A stretch of 64,000 nt of DNA from an uncultured Eubacteriales bacterium. Lineage in GTDB: Bacteria > Bacillota > Clostridia > Lachnospirales > Bianqueaceae. The notes below the pieces were generated by a model, which had not been told where the DNA came from, made no database searches, and worked only from the letters and a program-made list of their open reading frames with translations. The translations under genes were made by a program, and so were the position numbers. This document shows, one piece after another, positions 22,631 to 31,887 of the stretch. Where the stretch lies: NCBI GenBank assembly GCA_902493345.1, contig CABUPM010000001.1, forward strand, positions 14,994 to 78,993. Direction: 5' to 3'. Positions within the stretch are counted from its first letter, which is position 1; each line of letters starts with the position of its first letter.

Positions 22631-24510
22631 TTCTGCTCCTCCCGTTTTTCATGACATAATCCGCAACCCGTGAAACGAGCCATGCCGCATCCGGTACATT
22701 TCTCAAGGCAATCGGGAGAGGCTTGTCCTGCCATTGCTTTTTCATATTCCCGGCGCAGCCACTGCTTACTTACGCCGTAATCAATCATATCCCATGGAAA
22801 GATCTCGTCGGCCGGTCTTTCACGATGATTGTAATAATCCAACTCAATATTGCACTCTTCAATCGCTTCACGCCACGCCGCCTCATTAAAATGATCGGAC
22901 CAGCTGTCAAAACGGCAGCCCTTTTTCCAAGCGGTATAGATGAGCTTGGAGGTTCTGCGGTCTCCCCGGGCGAGAAGCCCTTCCAAGGCGCTCAAAAAAG
23001 AATCGTGGCAGCTGTAGCGGATCTTACGATTGCGGATCCGGCTGTTTAGAAAGTGTTGTTTATCCAGATATTCCTGTGCGCTTATCTGCGGCGCCCATTG
23101 AAACGCGGAAAAAGACTTCGGAACAAAGAAGGAGGTGCTGATTGTAATCTGTACATCCCGGGAACGCTGTTCTTTTGGAATAGAGTTCCATGTATCCAGA
23201 ATCTTATAACCGAATTTGGCAATTCCATCGATATCTTCCGGGGTCTCTGTCGGTAATCCCAGCATGAAATACAGCTTTACCCGGTCCCAGCCGCCGGAAA
23301 AGGCAAGCTGACATCCATTCAGGATCTCCTCTTCCGTCAGCCCCTTATTGATGACGTCTCGGAGGCGCTGAGTTCCTGCTTCTGCCGCAAAAGTTAATCC
23401 GCTCTTTTTGCCTTCCGCGAGCTTTTCCATAAGGCCCAGAGAAAAGGCATCTACACGCAGAGAAGGAAGGGAGATAGCGATATTTGGGAATTTCTCATGG
23501 AATTCCGTCATCAGTTCTTCCAGCCACGGATAATCATCCGTGCTGAGAGAAGTAAAAGAGATCTCGTCATAGCCGGTATTTTTCATGAGTTCTTCGCACA
23601 TGGCCATTACGGTTTCTTTACTGCGATAACGTACGGGTTTGTAGACCTGTCCGGCCTGGCAAAAACGGCATCCATGAATACATCCGCGGAAGATCTCCAT
23701 GACTGCGCGGTCATGGACGGTCTGGAGATAAGGAACGATCGGCTTTAATGGATAAAATGAGGTTTCCAGATCGGTTACGATATCCTTACGAATTTTGGCA
23801 GGAGCATCCGGACGATTGGGACGAATGGAACGGATGGACGGCGTATACTGTGCTCCGGCAGCCGGGGTGTCGTAATATTCGACATCATAATAAGCCGGAA
23901 CATAAATTGGACCAAGATCCAGAATTTTGGAGAGGAAATCCCTGCGGTGTCCGCCGGCAGCTTTATGTGCTTCATAGCGATTGAATATCTCATGATAAGA
24001 GACTTCTCCTTCTCCGATATAAAAGAAATCGATAAACGGGGCCAGTACTTCCGGATTGCTGGCAGTGGGACCGCCGGCAATGATTAGAGGATCGTTATCA
24101 TCGCGATCTGCCGCGTATAATGGGATTCCCGCAAGGTCCAGCATGTTCAGGATATTTGTGAAGGACATCTCATATTGAAGAGTAAAGGCAACAAAGTCCA
24201 TTTCACGGAGAGGTGTAAAGGTCTCCAGTGTATACAACGGGAGGTGATTTTCGCGCAGTTTTTGTTCCATATCCGGCCAGGGAGCAAAAGCCCTCTCGCA
24301 ATAGACATTGGGCATCTGATTAAAATCACCATATAAGAGCTGGAGACCGAGATGGGACATGCCGATTTCGTATACGTCCGGAAAACAAAAAGCAATCCGG
24401 ACCGGAGTGGTTGACGGATCTTTCATAACAGAGTTGACTTCTCCGCCGATATAACGGGAAGGCTTTTCAACCTGCAGTAAAATGGGATCCGGTATGGAGA
24501 CGTGACTCAT
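22627..24510 (-). CDS. TIGR03960 family B12-binding radical SAM protein
   Basis: A 627-residue radical SAM enzyme. The N-terminal part (about 1-190) resembles the B12-binding type ('PDVYEIGMSHLGLQLLYG', 'PLIIAGGPTASNPEVLAPFID'). The SAM cluster motif is CIHGCRFCQAG (CxxxCxxC, about residues 281-291). A cysteine-rich tail (CLEKCTGCGMARFTGCGLC) could hold a further cluster. Its substrate is unknown. It is coupled to the TIGR03936 gene by an ATGA overlap. Confidence 0.92.
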   Translation of the reverse strand: MSHVSIPDPILLQVEKPSRYIGGEVNSVMKDPSTTPVRIAFCFPDVYEIGMSHLGLQLLYGDFNQMPNVYCERAFAPWPDMEQKLRENHLPLYTLETFTPLREMDFVAFTLQYEMSFTNILNMLDLAGIPLYAADRDDNDPLIIAGGPTASNPEVLAPFIDFFYIGEGEVSYHEIFNRYEAHKAAGGHRRDFLSKILDLGPIYVPAYYDVEYYDTPAAGAQYTPSIRSIRPNRPDAPAKIRKDIVTDLETSFYPLKPIVPYLQTVHDRAVMEIFRGCIHGCRFCQAGQVYKPVRYRSKETVMAMCEELMKNTGYDEISFTSLSTDDYPWLEELMTEFHEKFPNIAISLPSLRVDAFSLGLMEKLAEGKKSGLTFAAEAGTQRLRDVINKGLTEEEILNGCQLAFSGGWDRVKLYFMLGLPTETPEDIDGIAKFGYKILDTWNSIPKEQRSRDVQITISTSFFVPKSFSAFQWAPQISAQEYLDKQHFLNSRIRNRKIRYSCHDSFLSALEGLLARGDRRTSKLIYTAWKKGCRFDSWSDHFNEAAWREAIEECNIELDYYNHRERPADEIFPWDMIDYGVSKQWLRREYEKAMAGQASPDCLEKCTGCGMARFTGCGLCHEKREEQK

Positions 24511-24530
24511 AGAAATCCTCCTCTATAGGT

Positions 24531-24746
24531 TCATGGTATATTTTGAAAAAGCTGAAACAGATCTGCTAGCTGCAGTGTTTTTGGGGCGATTGTCTGCATG
24601 AAAAAAGCGATCCATTCCGGATGAACAGAGCGAATGATCCAGCCTGCCGCTAAAAAAGCCGCGGACAGGGCTGCCTGCAGCCAGTGGCAGAATACGAACG
24701 TCTGCTCTTCTGAAGCAGGACGCTGTCGATGGCGCGAATGTATCAT
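24531..24746 (-). CDS. Small hypothetical protein with one hydrophobic segment
   Basis: Not recognised. A 71-residue ORF whose ATG is preceded by GAGGGAG at nine bases spacing, ending 20 bases before the TIGR03960 start. It has a basic N-terminus (MIHSRHRQRP), one hydrophobic helix (about 27-47, WLQAALSAAFLAAGWII) and a short polar tail. Type II single-pass topology is likely. In related genomes I recall an M23-type peptidase gene with a similar start at this spot, so this could be a truncated remnant; that is a guess. Overlapping ORFs in other frames lack ribosome sites. Confidence 0.5.
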   Translation of the reverse strand: MIHSRHRQRPASEEQTFVFCHWLQAALSAAFLAAGWIIRSVHPEWIAFFMQTIAPKTLQLADLFQLFQNIP

Positions 24747-24796
24747 AGTATAGGACTCCCTCGGTCTTATCTGATACAATGTACGCAGGAAGATTA

Positions 24797-24826
24797 TAAA
24801 AAGAACCTGTGGATTTCCGCAGGTTC
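24797..24826 (-). terminator. Terminator after mgsA, end of the cell-shape operon
   Basis: GAACCTG-GGA arms at 24803-24813 and 24816-24826 with one G-U pair, followed on the minus strand by TTTTTATAATCTT. Confidence 0.75.
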
Positions 24827-24839
24827 CAAGCATACATGT

Positions 24840-25232
24840 TTATCGATACATATTCCGCCAGTCCAGATCGCCATTTTCCATTCCCAGAACAAGCATTTCC
24901 GCGGTTGCGAGATTGGTCGCGATCGGGATGTTATGCATATCGCATAATTTGATAATAGGAGCGACATCCGCTTCTCTTTCAGCTCCTAAGGGATCCCTCA
25001 AGAAGATCACAAGGTCAATGTCATTATTCGTAATCTGTGCGCCCATCTGCTCCAGGCCGCCAAGAGGTCCTGCCAGATATTTATGGACATGCAGATTCGT
25101 TACCTCCTCAATCAAACGTCCCGTCGTTCCGGTAGCGTACATCGTATGCTTACTGAGAATGTGACGATACGCAATACAAAAATTCTGCATCAGCTTCTTT
25201 TTGTTATTGTGTGCTGCCAAAGCGATGTTCAA
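24840..25232 (-). CDS. mgsA: Methylglyoxal synthase
   Basis: Converts dihydroxyacetone phosphate to methylglyoxal and phosphate, a bypass relieving phosphate-limited glycolysis. The 130 residues show AAHNNKK (6-12), 'ATGTTGRLI' (about 33-41, phosphate binding), 'GPLGGLEQMGAQI' (about 55-67), 'LVIFLRDPL' with the catalytic Asp, and 'IPIATNLATAEMLV'. It is the last gene of the mre/rodA run, 13 bases after rodA; the mre-rodA-mgsA order is common in Clostridia. Confidence 0.96.
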   Translation of the reverse strand: MNIALAAHNNKKKLMQNFCIAYRHILSKHTMYATGTTGRLIEEVTNLHVHKYLAGPLGGLEQMGAQITNNDIDLVIFLRDPLGAEREADVAPIIKLCDMHNIPIATNLATAEMLVLGMENGDLDWRNMYR

Positions 25233-25245
25233 CGTGAACCCCTCC

Positions 25246-26409
25246 TTATATGTTTTTATATTTGGCGTTCTGTGTTCGAATGCCCGCGTACCCGTTCATG
25301 ACAAGACCAATACCTGCCATATTGGAGACCAGTGAACTCAGGCCATAACTCATAAATGGCAGAGGAATGCCGGTATTGGGCAACATGGCAGTCGTAACAC
25401 CGATGTGAATAAAAGACTGCATGGCAATCCAGGTGGCAACTCCCACGCACAGAAGTTTTCCATACAAATCCTCTGCTTTGGATCCAATCCAAAGGATTCG
25501 GCCGACCAACAAAATCAGCAGAATGAACATCACACTGCAGCCAACAAACCCCAATTCTTCGCCGAGAATGCCAAACAGAAAATCCGTCATCGGTACAGGT
25601 ACAAGGCCGCTTCCATTAAAGAGTCCCAGCCCCTGCAATCCTCCGGAACTAATCGCATATTTAGAACGCAGTGTTTGATAGGCGTAGCTTTGCGCGTAGC
25701 TCTCCGGATCAAAGAAGGCCCAGATTCTTGTTGCCTGATAATAGTTCAGGATTTTCGGACCTTCCGGATTGTATGCATCGGTGAGAACAACATAGAGGAC
25801 AATTGCGATAACCAATATAGCAGCCGCAATATACTTCCAGTCCAATCCGGATACGAAAATCATAGCAGCGCCGATACAAACCATAACCATAGAAGTGGAC
25901 AGATCCGGCTCCTTGATTACTAGGAGAACCGGTACGGCAAGCAAGATCGCATAGAGAACCAAAGTAGAAAACTTACCGATGCTCTCTGCACGGAGATCGC
26001 AAAAGCGGGCCAACGCAACGATCATCAGGAATTTTGCGAATTCAGATGGCTGAAGATTAAAACCGCCGATAAAGGGAATCCAGCGCCTTACATCTGCTTC
26101 CTCTCCTGCGTCCGATGTACCTACTCCGATCAGGAGAACCAATACCAGTAAGAAGATCATTCCCAGATAAGCCGGCACAGATAAAAACTTCAGCAGCTCT
26201 CGACTCATAAAGAGTACAACAAAGGCAATAATCAAACCCAAAACGAGCCCCATCAGCTGACGCGTCATAATCGGACCGATAGAAAAACGTTCCAAATCCG
26301 GTTCCCAACCGCCGGCACTGCCAATCATGACGATGCCCATAAGCGTCATCAATAATACAAGGCTCAGCAAGGTAAAGTCAATCCTGCTCAGAATACGTCT
26401 CTCTTTCAT
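25246..26409 (-). CDS. rodA: Rod-shape peptidoglycan polymerase RodA (SEDS family)
   Basis: Lipid II polymerase of the elongation machinery, partner of PBP2. The 387-residue protein has about ten membrane helices, the extracellular WIPFIGGFNLQPSEFAKF block (around residue 120), 'KEPDLSTSMVM' with the conserved Asp, and the C-terminal 'LPNTGIPLPFMSYGLSSL'. The start at 26409 is preferred over the upstream ATG at 26439 because GAGG lies eight bases before it. It follows the PBP2 gene by 67 bases. Confidence 0.95.
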   Translation of the reverse strand: MKERRILSRIDFTLLSLVLLMTLMGIVMIGSAGGWEPDLERFSIGPIMTRQLMGLVLGLIIAFVVLFMSRELLKFLSVPAYLGMIFLLVLVLLIGVGTSDAGEEADVRRWIPFIGGFNLQPSEFAKFLMIVALARFCDLRAESIGKFSTLVLYAILLAVPVLLVIKEPDLSTSMVMVCIGAAMIFVSGLDWKYIAAAILVIAIVLYVVLTDAYNPEGPKILNYYQATRIWAFFDPESYAQSYAYQTLRSKYAISSGGLQGLGLFNGSGLVPVPMTDFLFGILGEELGFVGCSVMFILLILLVGRILWIGSKAEDLYGKLLCVGVATWIAMQSFIHIGVTTAMLPNTGIPLPFMSYGLSSLVSNMAGIGLVMNGYAGIRTQNAKYKNI

Positions 26410-26476
26410 CAGTATAACCTCTTCACGCAAATTTTGCAAGTCTAAAATGATAAAAAACCGAAAAATATTTTTCTTT

Positions 26477-29203
26477 TTATGATACTATTGCATAATATGC
26501 TTCTGCCAGACGCACAAAAGTATCTATGGCACGGGAAGAACCTCCACCGAACGGAATGACAATTGTTACGGTAATATCGGGGTCGTCTACATTGGTATAC
26601 CCCGTAAACAAAGCATGGTCCGGGCGGTCATTCAATTCCTGCGCTGTACCGGTTTTACCGGCCAGGGTAATTCCGCTGCGCTCCATGAAATCCGACAGCA
26701 CACTGGTCGAGGCGGCCATGGACACCATCCCCTGACGGACGGTATCAAACGTGGATTGGGAAACATCGGCCTGACGCACGACCGGTTCGCTCTGATAGAG
26801 GACTGTTCCGGAATAATCTACAATGCGGTCGACCAGATATAGATCATATACAGCGCCGTTTTCCGCGAGAGTTGAGGTGTATCGGTTGATATTGGCCGGC
26901 GTATAGGCATTGGTGCCCTGTCCGATAGCGCTGCGGACCGCATCCTGTGTAGAACTTACCGGCGTAGCCTCTGCCAATTCAATCCCGGTCAGTTCACACA
27001 GTCCCAGTTCTTTGGCATATCGGGTAAGCTTGGCCAGGCCAACGGCGTCATTAAATTCTTCATCGACGGGATCGGACAGGCGATATCCCATTGTATAGAA
27101 GTAATAATTACAAGATACACGGAGCGCATCAACGACATTGATACTGCCATGGCTCGTGGTGCTGTGGCATACGGGTTTGTCGTCACTGTTGGCCAGCATA
27201 AAACGATAAGCATCGTAGATGGTTTCCTGGGCATCTGTCACTCCGTACTCCAATGCGGTAACAGCGGTACACATCTTATAGGTCGAGCCCGGAGCCCGAG
27301 CCTCCAGCAATGCCCGGAATAAGAGCGGCGAAGAAGCGTTATTGATGATCTGTGAATAATAGGCGGCGTCCGATGTGATTCGGTTGTTATCATAGGATGG
27401 ATAACTGACCATGGCCAGTACCTCTCCGCTGTCCGAATCCGTAATGACTGCACTGCCGCTGCAGGGATCCAGGTTGATATCCGAGGGCGTAATCTCATTC
27501 TGACGAATTTTCTGAATCAGCACAGTTTCAGCTGTTACATACCCGGAACGCAGAGAATCACGGGTTCCGTCAGAAGCATCCAGAACGCCTGCATCATATA
27601 ACAGCAGCAAAAACTCTTCTTCTGAATAGACGCCGGATTTTAAAAGGCGTCCATAGAGGATCTCCTGAAAAGAGGTGTTTTCCTTTAATTTTTCCATTTC
27701 CTGACGAACAACGGTATCGATGATAACATCAACATCCATCTCGTGTTCCAGACCGTATTGTTCCAGATCCAGCATGTTGTTGTAGATACAGTACTCCAGA
27801 AACTCATATGCTGTCTTTTCACCGGCAGCGTATTGATCATAAAACGCTCCGGCCTTTTGATAATCACTGCTTAAAACGCCTTCGGCATCACGCATGATTT
27901 CAATCAATGAATTGTATAGCTGCATCAAATCAGAATCATATTGCTGAATCTGCAGCGACGGGTTCAGTACGGTATCCATGAGTGTATTGATCTGCGTATT
28001 GGCATACTGTAGGTAGATCTTCTGAAAAGAAGATCCATAGGTTCCCGTAGCCGACATCAAGGCCTCTGGCTGCAGAAAACCGTTTTCCAGAAGCGCGATC
28101 AGCACATCGGACGCGGAATATTCCGAGCCGTTGATCGTACTGACTCCGGTGATTTTTTCAATTAAAAGGGATTTGATCTTTTCAACTAGAATCGTATAAG
28201 CCTGCTGCTGCAGGTCCTGATCGATGGTCAGATAGATATCATTGCCCTTGGTCGCTTCCTGTACGGTCTCACGGGAAACCTCAGCATTGGTAAGACTGTT
28301 GTAGGTGACCTTTACCATACCCTGTGTTCCACGCAGAGAGGATTCATAGACAGCTTCCAGACCCTCGATACCGATAGAATCGTCCGGATCATAACCGCGA
28401 TCCTGATACTCTTCCAGCCGACTGTCCGGGATACTGCTCATATAGCCAATGATATGAGCAAAGGCCTCTCCTCCCGGATACACACGGTTTTCGCGCATCA
28501 AAAACTCCAGCCCGGGATATTCCTGACTGCGCTCGGAAAGGGTGACCCGCAGAGCCTCTGGAAGATTGGAAGCAATCAAAATGGGCTCATCGGTCTTGAA
28601 TCTCTGATTGTAAATCGCATATCTTAGACGCATGATCTCCAGAATATCCTGTATACTATAAATACTCTGGGAAATCTCAAAAAGCTCATCCCGCATAAAG
28701 AGATAGGCCTCTTCTGCTGTTGTACGCTTCTCCTCCGCTGTCAGCTGCGTGCTGGACTTACTGTACATATCCGCCAGGAAAAGCTGACGCAGTACCGCAC
28801 TGTCTTGATATTCACTATAATAATAGAAACCGCGGCTCTCTGAATATCCAATGGCAAAAGCCAGTACGGTTTTGACGTTATTGTCCTCAAGAACCTTGGC
28901 GATTTTATGGCACAGAGCATTCAGATCCTCTGTCTGCACAGAAGAATCATAGTATAAGGACCAGGTATATTCATTATAGGCAAGCGCTCTTCCGTAGCGA
29001 TCATAGATCTCCCCGCGGGTCCCGTCTGTAACCGCTGTACTGACATAGGTTCCGGGATCCAACTCATCATAGGTTCTGGAATTCAACACCTGTAATTTAA
29101 AGAGGTTTTGCCACAAAAAGAATAGGATCACCGCAAATACCATGGCCAGAATGACCATCCGATTGGTAAAAAGTCCCCGCAGCCTCCGCAATAATTCTCT
29201 CAA
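26477..29203 (-). CDS. mrdA: Penicillin-binding protein 2, class B transpeptidase of elongation
   Basis: Membrane-anchored peptidoglycan transpeptidase. The 908-residue protein has one N-terminal helix (about 17-37), the PBP dimerisation domain with 'RGEIYDRYGRALAYN', and the transpeptidase domain with Ser640 (STYK), an SCN motif (VSCNYYF) and Lys850 (KTGTAQ). It is about 250 residues longer than E. coli PBP2. The extra length is a mostly helical, acidic insertion between about residues 340 and 590, placed between the pedestal and catalytic parts. The gene is embedded in mreBCD-mrdA-rodA, one base after mreD. Confidence 0.95.
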   Translation of the reverse strand: MRELLRRLRGLFTNRMVILAMVFAVILFFLWQNLFKLQVLNSRTYDELDPGTYVSTAVTDGTRGEIYDRYGRALAYNEYTWSLYYDSSVQTEDLNALCHKIAKVLEDNNVKTVLAFAIGYSESRGFYYYSEYQDSAVLRQLFLADMYSKSSTQLTAEEKRTTAEEAYLFMRDELFEISQSIYSIQDILEIMRLRYAIYNQRFKTDEPILIASNLPEALRVTLSERSQEYPGLEFLMRENRVYPGGEAFAHIIGYMSSIPDSRLEEYQDRGYDPDDSIGIEGLEAVYESSLRGTQGMVKVTYNSLTNAEVSRETVQEATKGNDIYLTIDQDLQQQAYTILVEKIKSLLIEKITGVSTINGSEYSASDVLIALLENGFLQPEALMSATGTYGSSFQKIYLQYANTQINTLMDTVLNPSLQIQQYDSDLMQLYNSLIEIMRDAEGVLSSDYQKAGAFYDQYAAGEKTAYEFLEYCIYNNMLDLEQYGLEHEMDVDVIIDTVVRQEMEKLKENTSFQEILYGRLLKSGVYSEEEFLLLLYDAGVLDASDGTRDSLRSGYVTAETVLIQKIRQNEITPSDINLDPCSGSAVITDSDSGEVLAMVSYPSYDNNRITSDAAYYSQIINNASSPLLFRALLEARAPGSTYKMCTAVTALEYGVTDAQETIYDAYRFMLANSDDKPVCHSTTSHGSINVVDALRVSCNYYFYTMGYRLSDPVDEEFNDAVGLAKLTRYAKELGLCELTGIELAEATPVSSTQDAVRSAIGQGTNAYTPANINRYTSTLAENGAVYDLYLVDRIVDYSGTVLYQSEPVVRQADVSQSTFDTVRQGMVSMAASTSVLSDFMERSGITLAGKTGTAQELNDRPDHALFTGYTNVDDPDITVTIVIPFGGGSSRAIDTFVRLAEAYYAIVS

Positions 29204-29204
29204 T

Positions 29205-29762
29205 TTACTTTTCGCTCCTTAATTCAAAGGGCATACTCCCCTCTGCCGCCTGATGACGATGCTTTTCAAAGAGACGCTCTAAACGTACTCCTAAAAAGCG
29301 AATCAGGAAATACACCGGAATCGATGCGACCATCGTATATACCAATTCCGGAAGAATGGTTGAATTCAAATAGAACAGAACGTCAATCCTTCCCTGAAAG
29401 AAATGAAAGAAAAGATAACATATACAGGAAAAGACAAAATCAAACAATGCCGTAATCGTCAGGGAAAGCAGAAGGTTATTCTGGTCAAAGCCGTTCTTGA
29501 ATAGCCCGGCCAGCTGTCCCACCAGAAAATACAACAGTGTAAAGAAACCAAGAACATTCAAAAAAAGTACATCCTGAAGAAAGCCGATCCATAGTCCCAG
29601 ACGGCGTCCAAAGGCGCTGCCGAAGAGTAAGGAACAGCTGACAACCATACACAGGGATAGATTGGGAAGAATCCCATAGATCGCAATTTTGTGAAGAATC
29701 GTGGATTCTACGGCAATACACAGTACAGCGAGAATCCACATAATCAAAGCGCGTCCCTTCAT
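29205..29762 (-). CDS. mreD: Rod-shape-determining protein MreD
   Basis: A 185-residue integral membrane protein with five to six hydrophobic segments, scaffold partner of MreC. It shows the family features 'ILPNLSLCMVVSCSLLFGSAFGRRLG' and 'GFLQDVLFLNVLG', where the Asp is conserved. Its start overlaps the mreC stop by four bases. Confidence 0.93.
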   Translation of the reverse strand: MKGRALIMWILAVLCIAVESTILHKIAIYGILPNLSLCMVVSCSLLFGSAFGRRLGLWIGFLQDVLFLNVLGFFTLLYFLVGQLAGLFKNGFDQNNLLLSLTITALFDFVFSCICYLFFHFFQGRIDVLFYLNSTILPELVYTMVASIPVYFLIRFLGVRLERLFEKHRHQAAEGSMPFELRSEK

Positions 29763-30826
29763 GGCTCGTTCCCTTCCTGCGAAGAAGCACTGTCTTCCGG
29801 CGCAGAAGTATCTTCCGGAGAACTGGTCTGTCCGGTAAGGCCGGATACATCCGGGCCCTGCGTCTGATTGGCCGGAACCGCTTCCTCTATTGTCAGATTC
29901 GGCTTCTTGGAATTATCGGTAACAATCAATACATAGGACAGATTTTCCAGCTCCGCAAAGGGCTCTACGTAGGCGATGCCGGTGATACCGTCGCCCTTTT
30001 CCTCGATCTTGATCACTTTTCCGATCCGAATCCCTGGAGGATATACATTGCTCATGGAGGAGGTTACAATCTCATCTCCGACGGCAATATCGACCTGCTG
30101 AATGTAGAATTCGATTTTGCATAATCCGTCCCGCTCCAGCGCGGCATCTCCCTCTACGCCTACATGATCTCCGCTGCGCAGAACTTCGCCGTAGACATAG
30201 TTATCTTCGGAAACCAGGAGAGAGATTCTGGAATAGTGCTGATAGACTGTATCCACATGTCCCAGAAGGCCGCCTCCGGACAGAACCGGCATATATTCTG
30301 TAATACCATCCAGCGCGCCCTTATCAATCGTCATAGAGTGATACCAGTTGCTGGGCGACTGGGCGATGATCTGCGCCGCTTCCTTCGGATAATCGGCATA
30401 ATACTCATCCAGATCATAGAGCTGATTGAGCTCGTCCATCCGGGTAAGCTTTACCTGCTGCAGGGTATTTTCATATTGCAGGGCCTCCAGCTGCTGCTTG
30501 AGCCGCTCATTTTCTTTACGCAGAGCGTCGGTATCTTCCAGACGCGTGCCCAGAGAGCCGAACCAGCTGCCGATCGCGTTCATTGTCTGCTGGATCGGAG
30601 AGGCAATCGTATTGAAAACGGTATTGAGCGGTCCCCAGGTCCGGCCCAGAGACAGGGTAACGATCATCAGGATGACGCATAGAATACTGATGGTCACAAT
30701 CCGCCGCCGCAGCGGCATATGGAATCGATGACGTCCCTTCTCGATCTTCAATGGTTTCAGATCCCGAAGGGGAACCTTGGTCAGATCCCGAATAGAACTG
30801 TAAAAGGATTTTCTTTTCTTTGCCAT
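29759..30826 (-). CDS. mreC: Rod-shape-determining protein MreC
   Basis: A bitopic protein linking cytoplasmic MreB to periplasmic-side cell wall enzymes. The 355 residues comprise a basic N-terminus, one helix (about 42-62), a coiled coil (about 98-135, LRKENERLKQQLEALQYE) and the beta-domain pair with 'GLLGHVDTVYQHYSRISLL' and 'VTSSMSNVYPPGIRIGKV'. A Ser/Glu/Pro-rich tail of about 45 residues follows (SGLTGQTSSPEDTSAPEDS). The order mreB-mreC-mreD is intact. Confidence 0.95.
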   Translation of the reverse strand: MAKKRKSFYSSIRDLTKVPLRDLKPLKIEKGRHRFHMPLRRRIVTISILCVILMIVTLSLGRTWGPLNTVFNTIASPIQQTMNAIGSWFGSLGTRLEDTDALRKENERLKQQLEALQYENTLQQVKLTRMDELNQLYDLDEYYADYPKEAAQIIAQSPSNWYHSMTIDKGALDGITEYMPVLSGGGLLGHVDTVYQHYSRISLLVSEDNYVYGEVLRSGDHVGVEGDAALERDGLCKIEFYIQQVDIAVGDEIVTSSMSNVYPPGIRIGKVIKIEEKGDGITGIAYVEPFAELENLSYVLIVTDNSKKPNLTIEEAVPANQTQGPDVSGLTGQTSSPEDTSAPEDSASSQEGNEP

Positions 30827-30836
30827 GATCCGCTCC

Positions 30837-31871
30837 TTATATAAAGCTGCGAAGGGGAACCAGTGCGTTTTTGTATTTCTTAAGATTCTCCAATACCAGT
30901 CCGCCGCCGGTGACGACAGCGGAGGTCGGATCCTCTAAGAGAGTAACCTTCATGCCGGTCTTTTCGGCCAGAACCCGATCCAGACCGCGCAGAAGCGCGC
31001 TCCCGCCGGAAAGCGCCATGCCGTTCTCCATAATATCTGCCGCCAGTTCCGGCGGTGTGTGTTCCAAAGTCCCCAGAACTGCCTCGGCAATGGCGTCGAC
31101 CGATTCACGGATGGCCATTGCCGCCTGAAAATTGGTGATCTCTACAATTTTAGGCAGACCGCTTTCGCAGTCCCGGCCCTTGATCTCCATCTTCTCCTCT
31201 TCCATGTATGGGTCAAAATACGCATTGGCCAGACGAATCTTGATCTGCTCGGCGGTACGTTCTCCGATCAGAAGGTTGAATTCTCTTTGGACAAATTTTA
31301 CAATCTGCTGGTCCATCGTATCTCCGGCGATTTTGATCGAGCGGCTTGTCACGACGCCGCCCAGAGAAACGATGGCAACCTCTGTCAACCCGCCGCCGAT
31401 GTCTACGATCATATTGCCTGTGGGAGCCATAACATTCATTCCGGCTGCAATGGCTGTAGCGACCGGCTGTTCCAGAAGATAGGTGCCGGAATCACTGAAG
31501 CCGGCCTGCACCGCAACATCGACCAGAACACGCCGTTCCATATCCGTAAGTCCGTAAGGAATACAGATAACAAGCTTGGGACGGAACATGGGAAGTACGC
31601 TGCAGTGCAGATAACGCATGAAATAACGGAACATGGCTTTGGTAATAATCAGATCGTTTACGGTTCCGTGCTGAATCGGACGCACCGAGAGAACATCCCC
31701 AGGGGTTCGGCCGATCATTCCTTTGGCCTCGTCTCCTACGGCGATGACTTCACGGTCCACCACATTAAACGCACAGGCGCTGGGCTCGTTCAGAACGATG
31801 CCCGTCCCCTGCGCATAGACTCTTGTATTTGAGGAACCCAGATCGATTGCCAGGTTCTTGGTCAGCAGCAT
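30837..31871 (-). CDS. mreB: Rod-shape-determining protein MreB, actin-like
   Basis: Actin-like cytoskeletal ATPase that positions cell wall synthesis. The 344 residues carry phosphate-1 'AIDLGSSNTRVYAQGTG', phosphate-2 'IVDIGGGLTEVAIVSLGG' and the adenosine motif 'GGSALLRGLDRVL'. The variant SSNTR instead of the more common TANTL places it near MreBH/Mbl-like paralogues, but its position directly before mreC makes it the operon MreB. Confidence 0.95.
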   Translation of the reverse strand: MLLTKNLAIDLGSSNTRVYAQGTGIVLNEPSACAFNVVDREVIAVGDEAKGMIGRTPGDVLSVRPIQHGTVNDLIITKAMFRYFMRYLHCSVLPMFRPKLVICIPYGLTDMERRVLVDVAVQAGFSDSGTYLLEQPVATAIAAGMNVMAPTGNMIVDIGGGLTEVAIVSLGGVVTSRSIKIAGDTMDQQIVKFVQREFNLLIGERTAEQIKIRLANAYFDPYMEEEKMEIKGRDCESGLPKIVEITNFQAAMAIRESVDAIAEAVLGTLEHTPPELAADIMENGMALSGGSALLRGLDRVLAEKTGMKVTLLEDPTSAVVTGGGLVLENLKKYKNALVPLRSFI

Positions 31872-31887
31872 AATAATTCCTCCTCTA

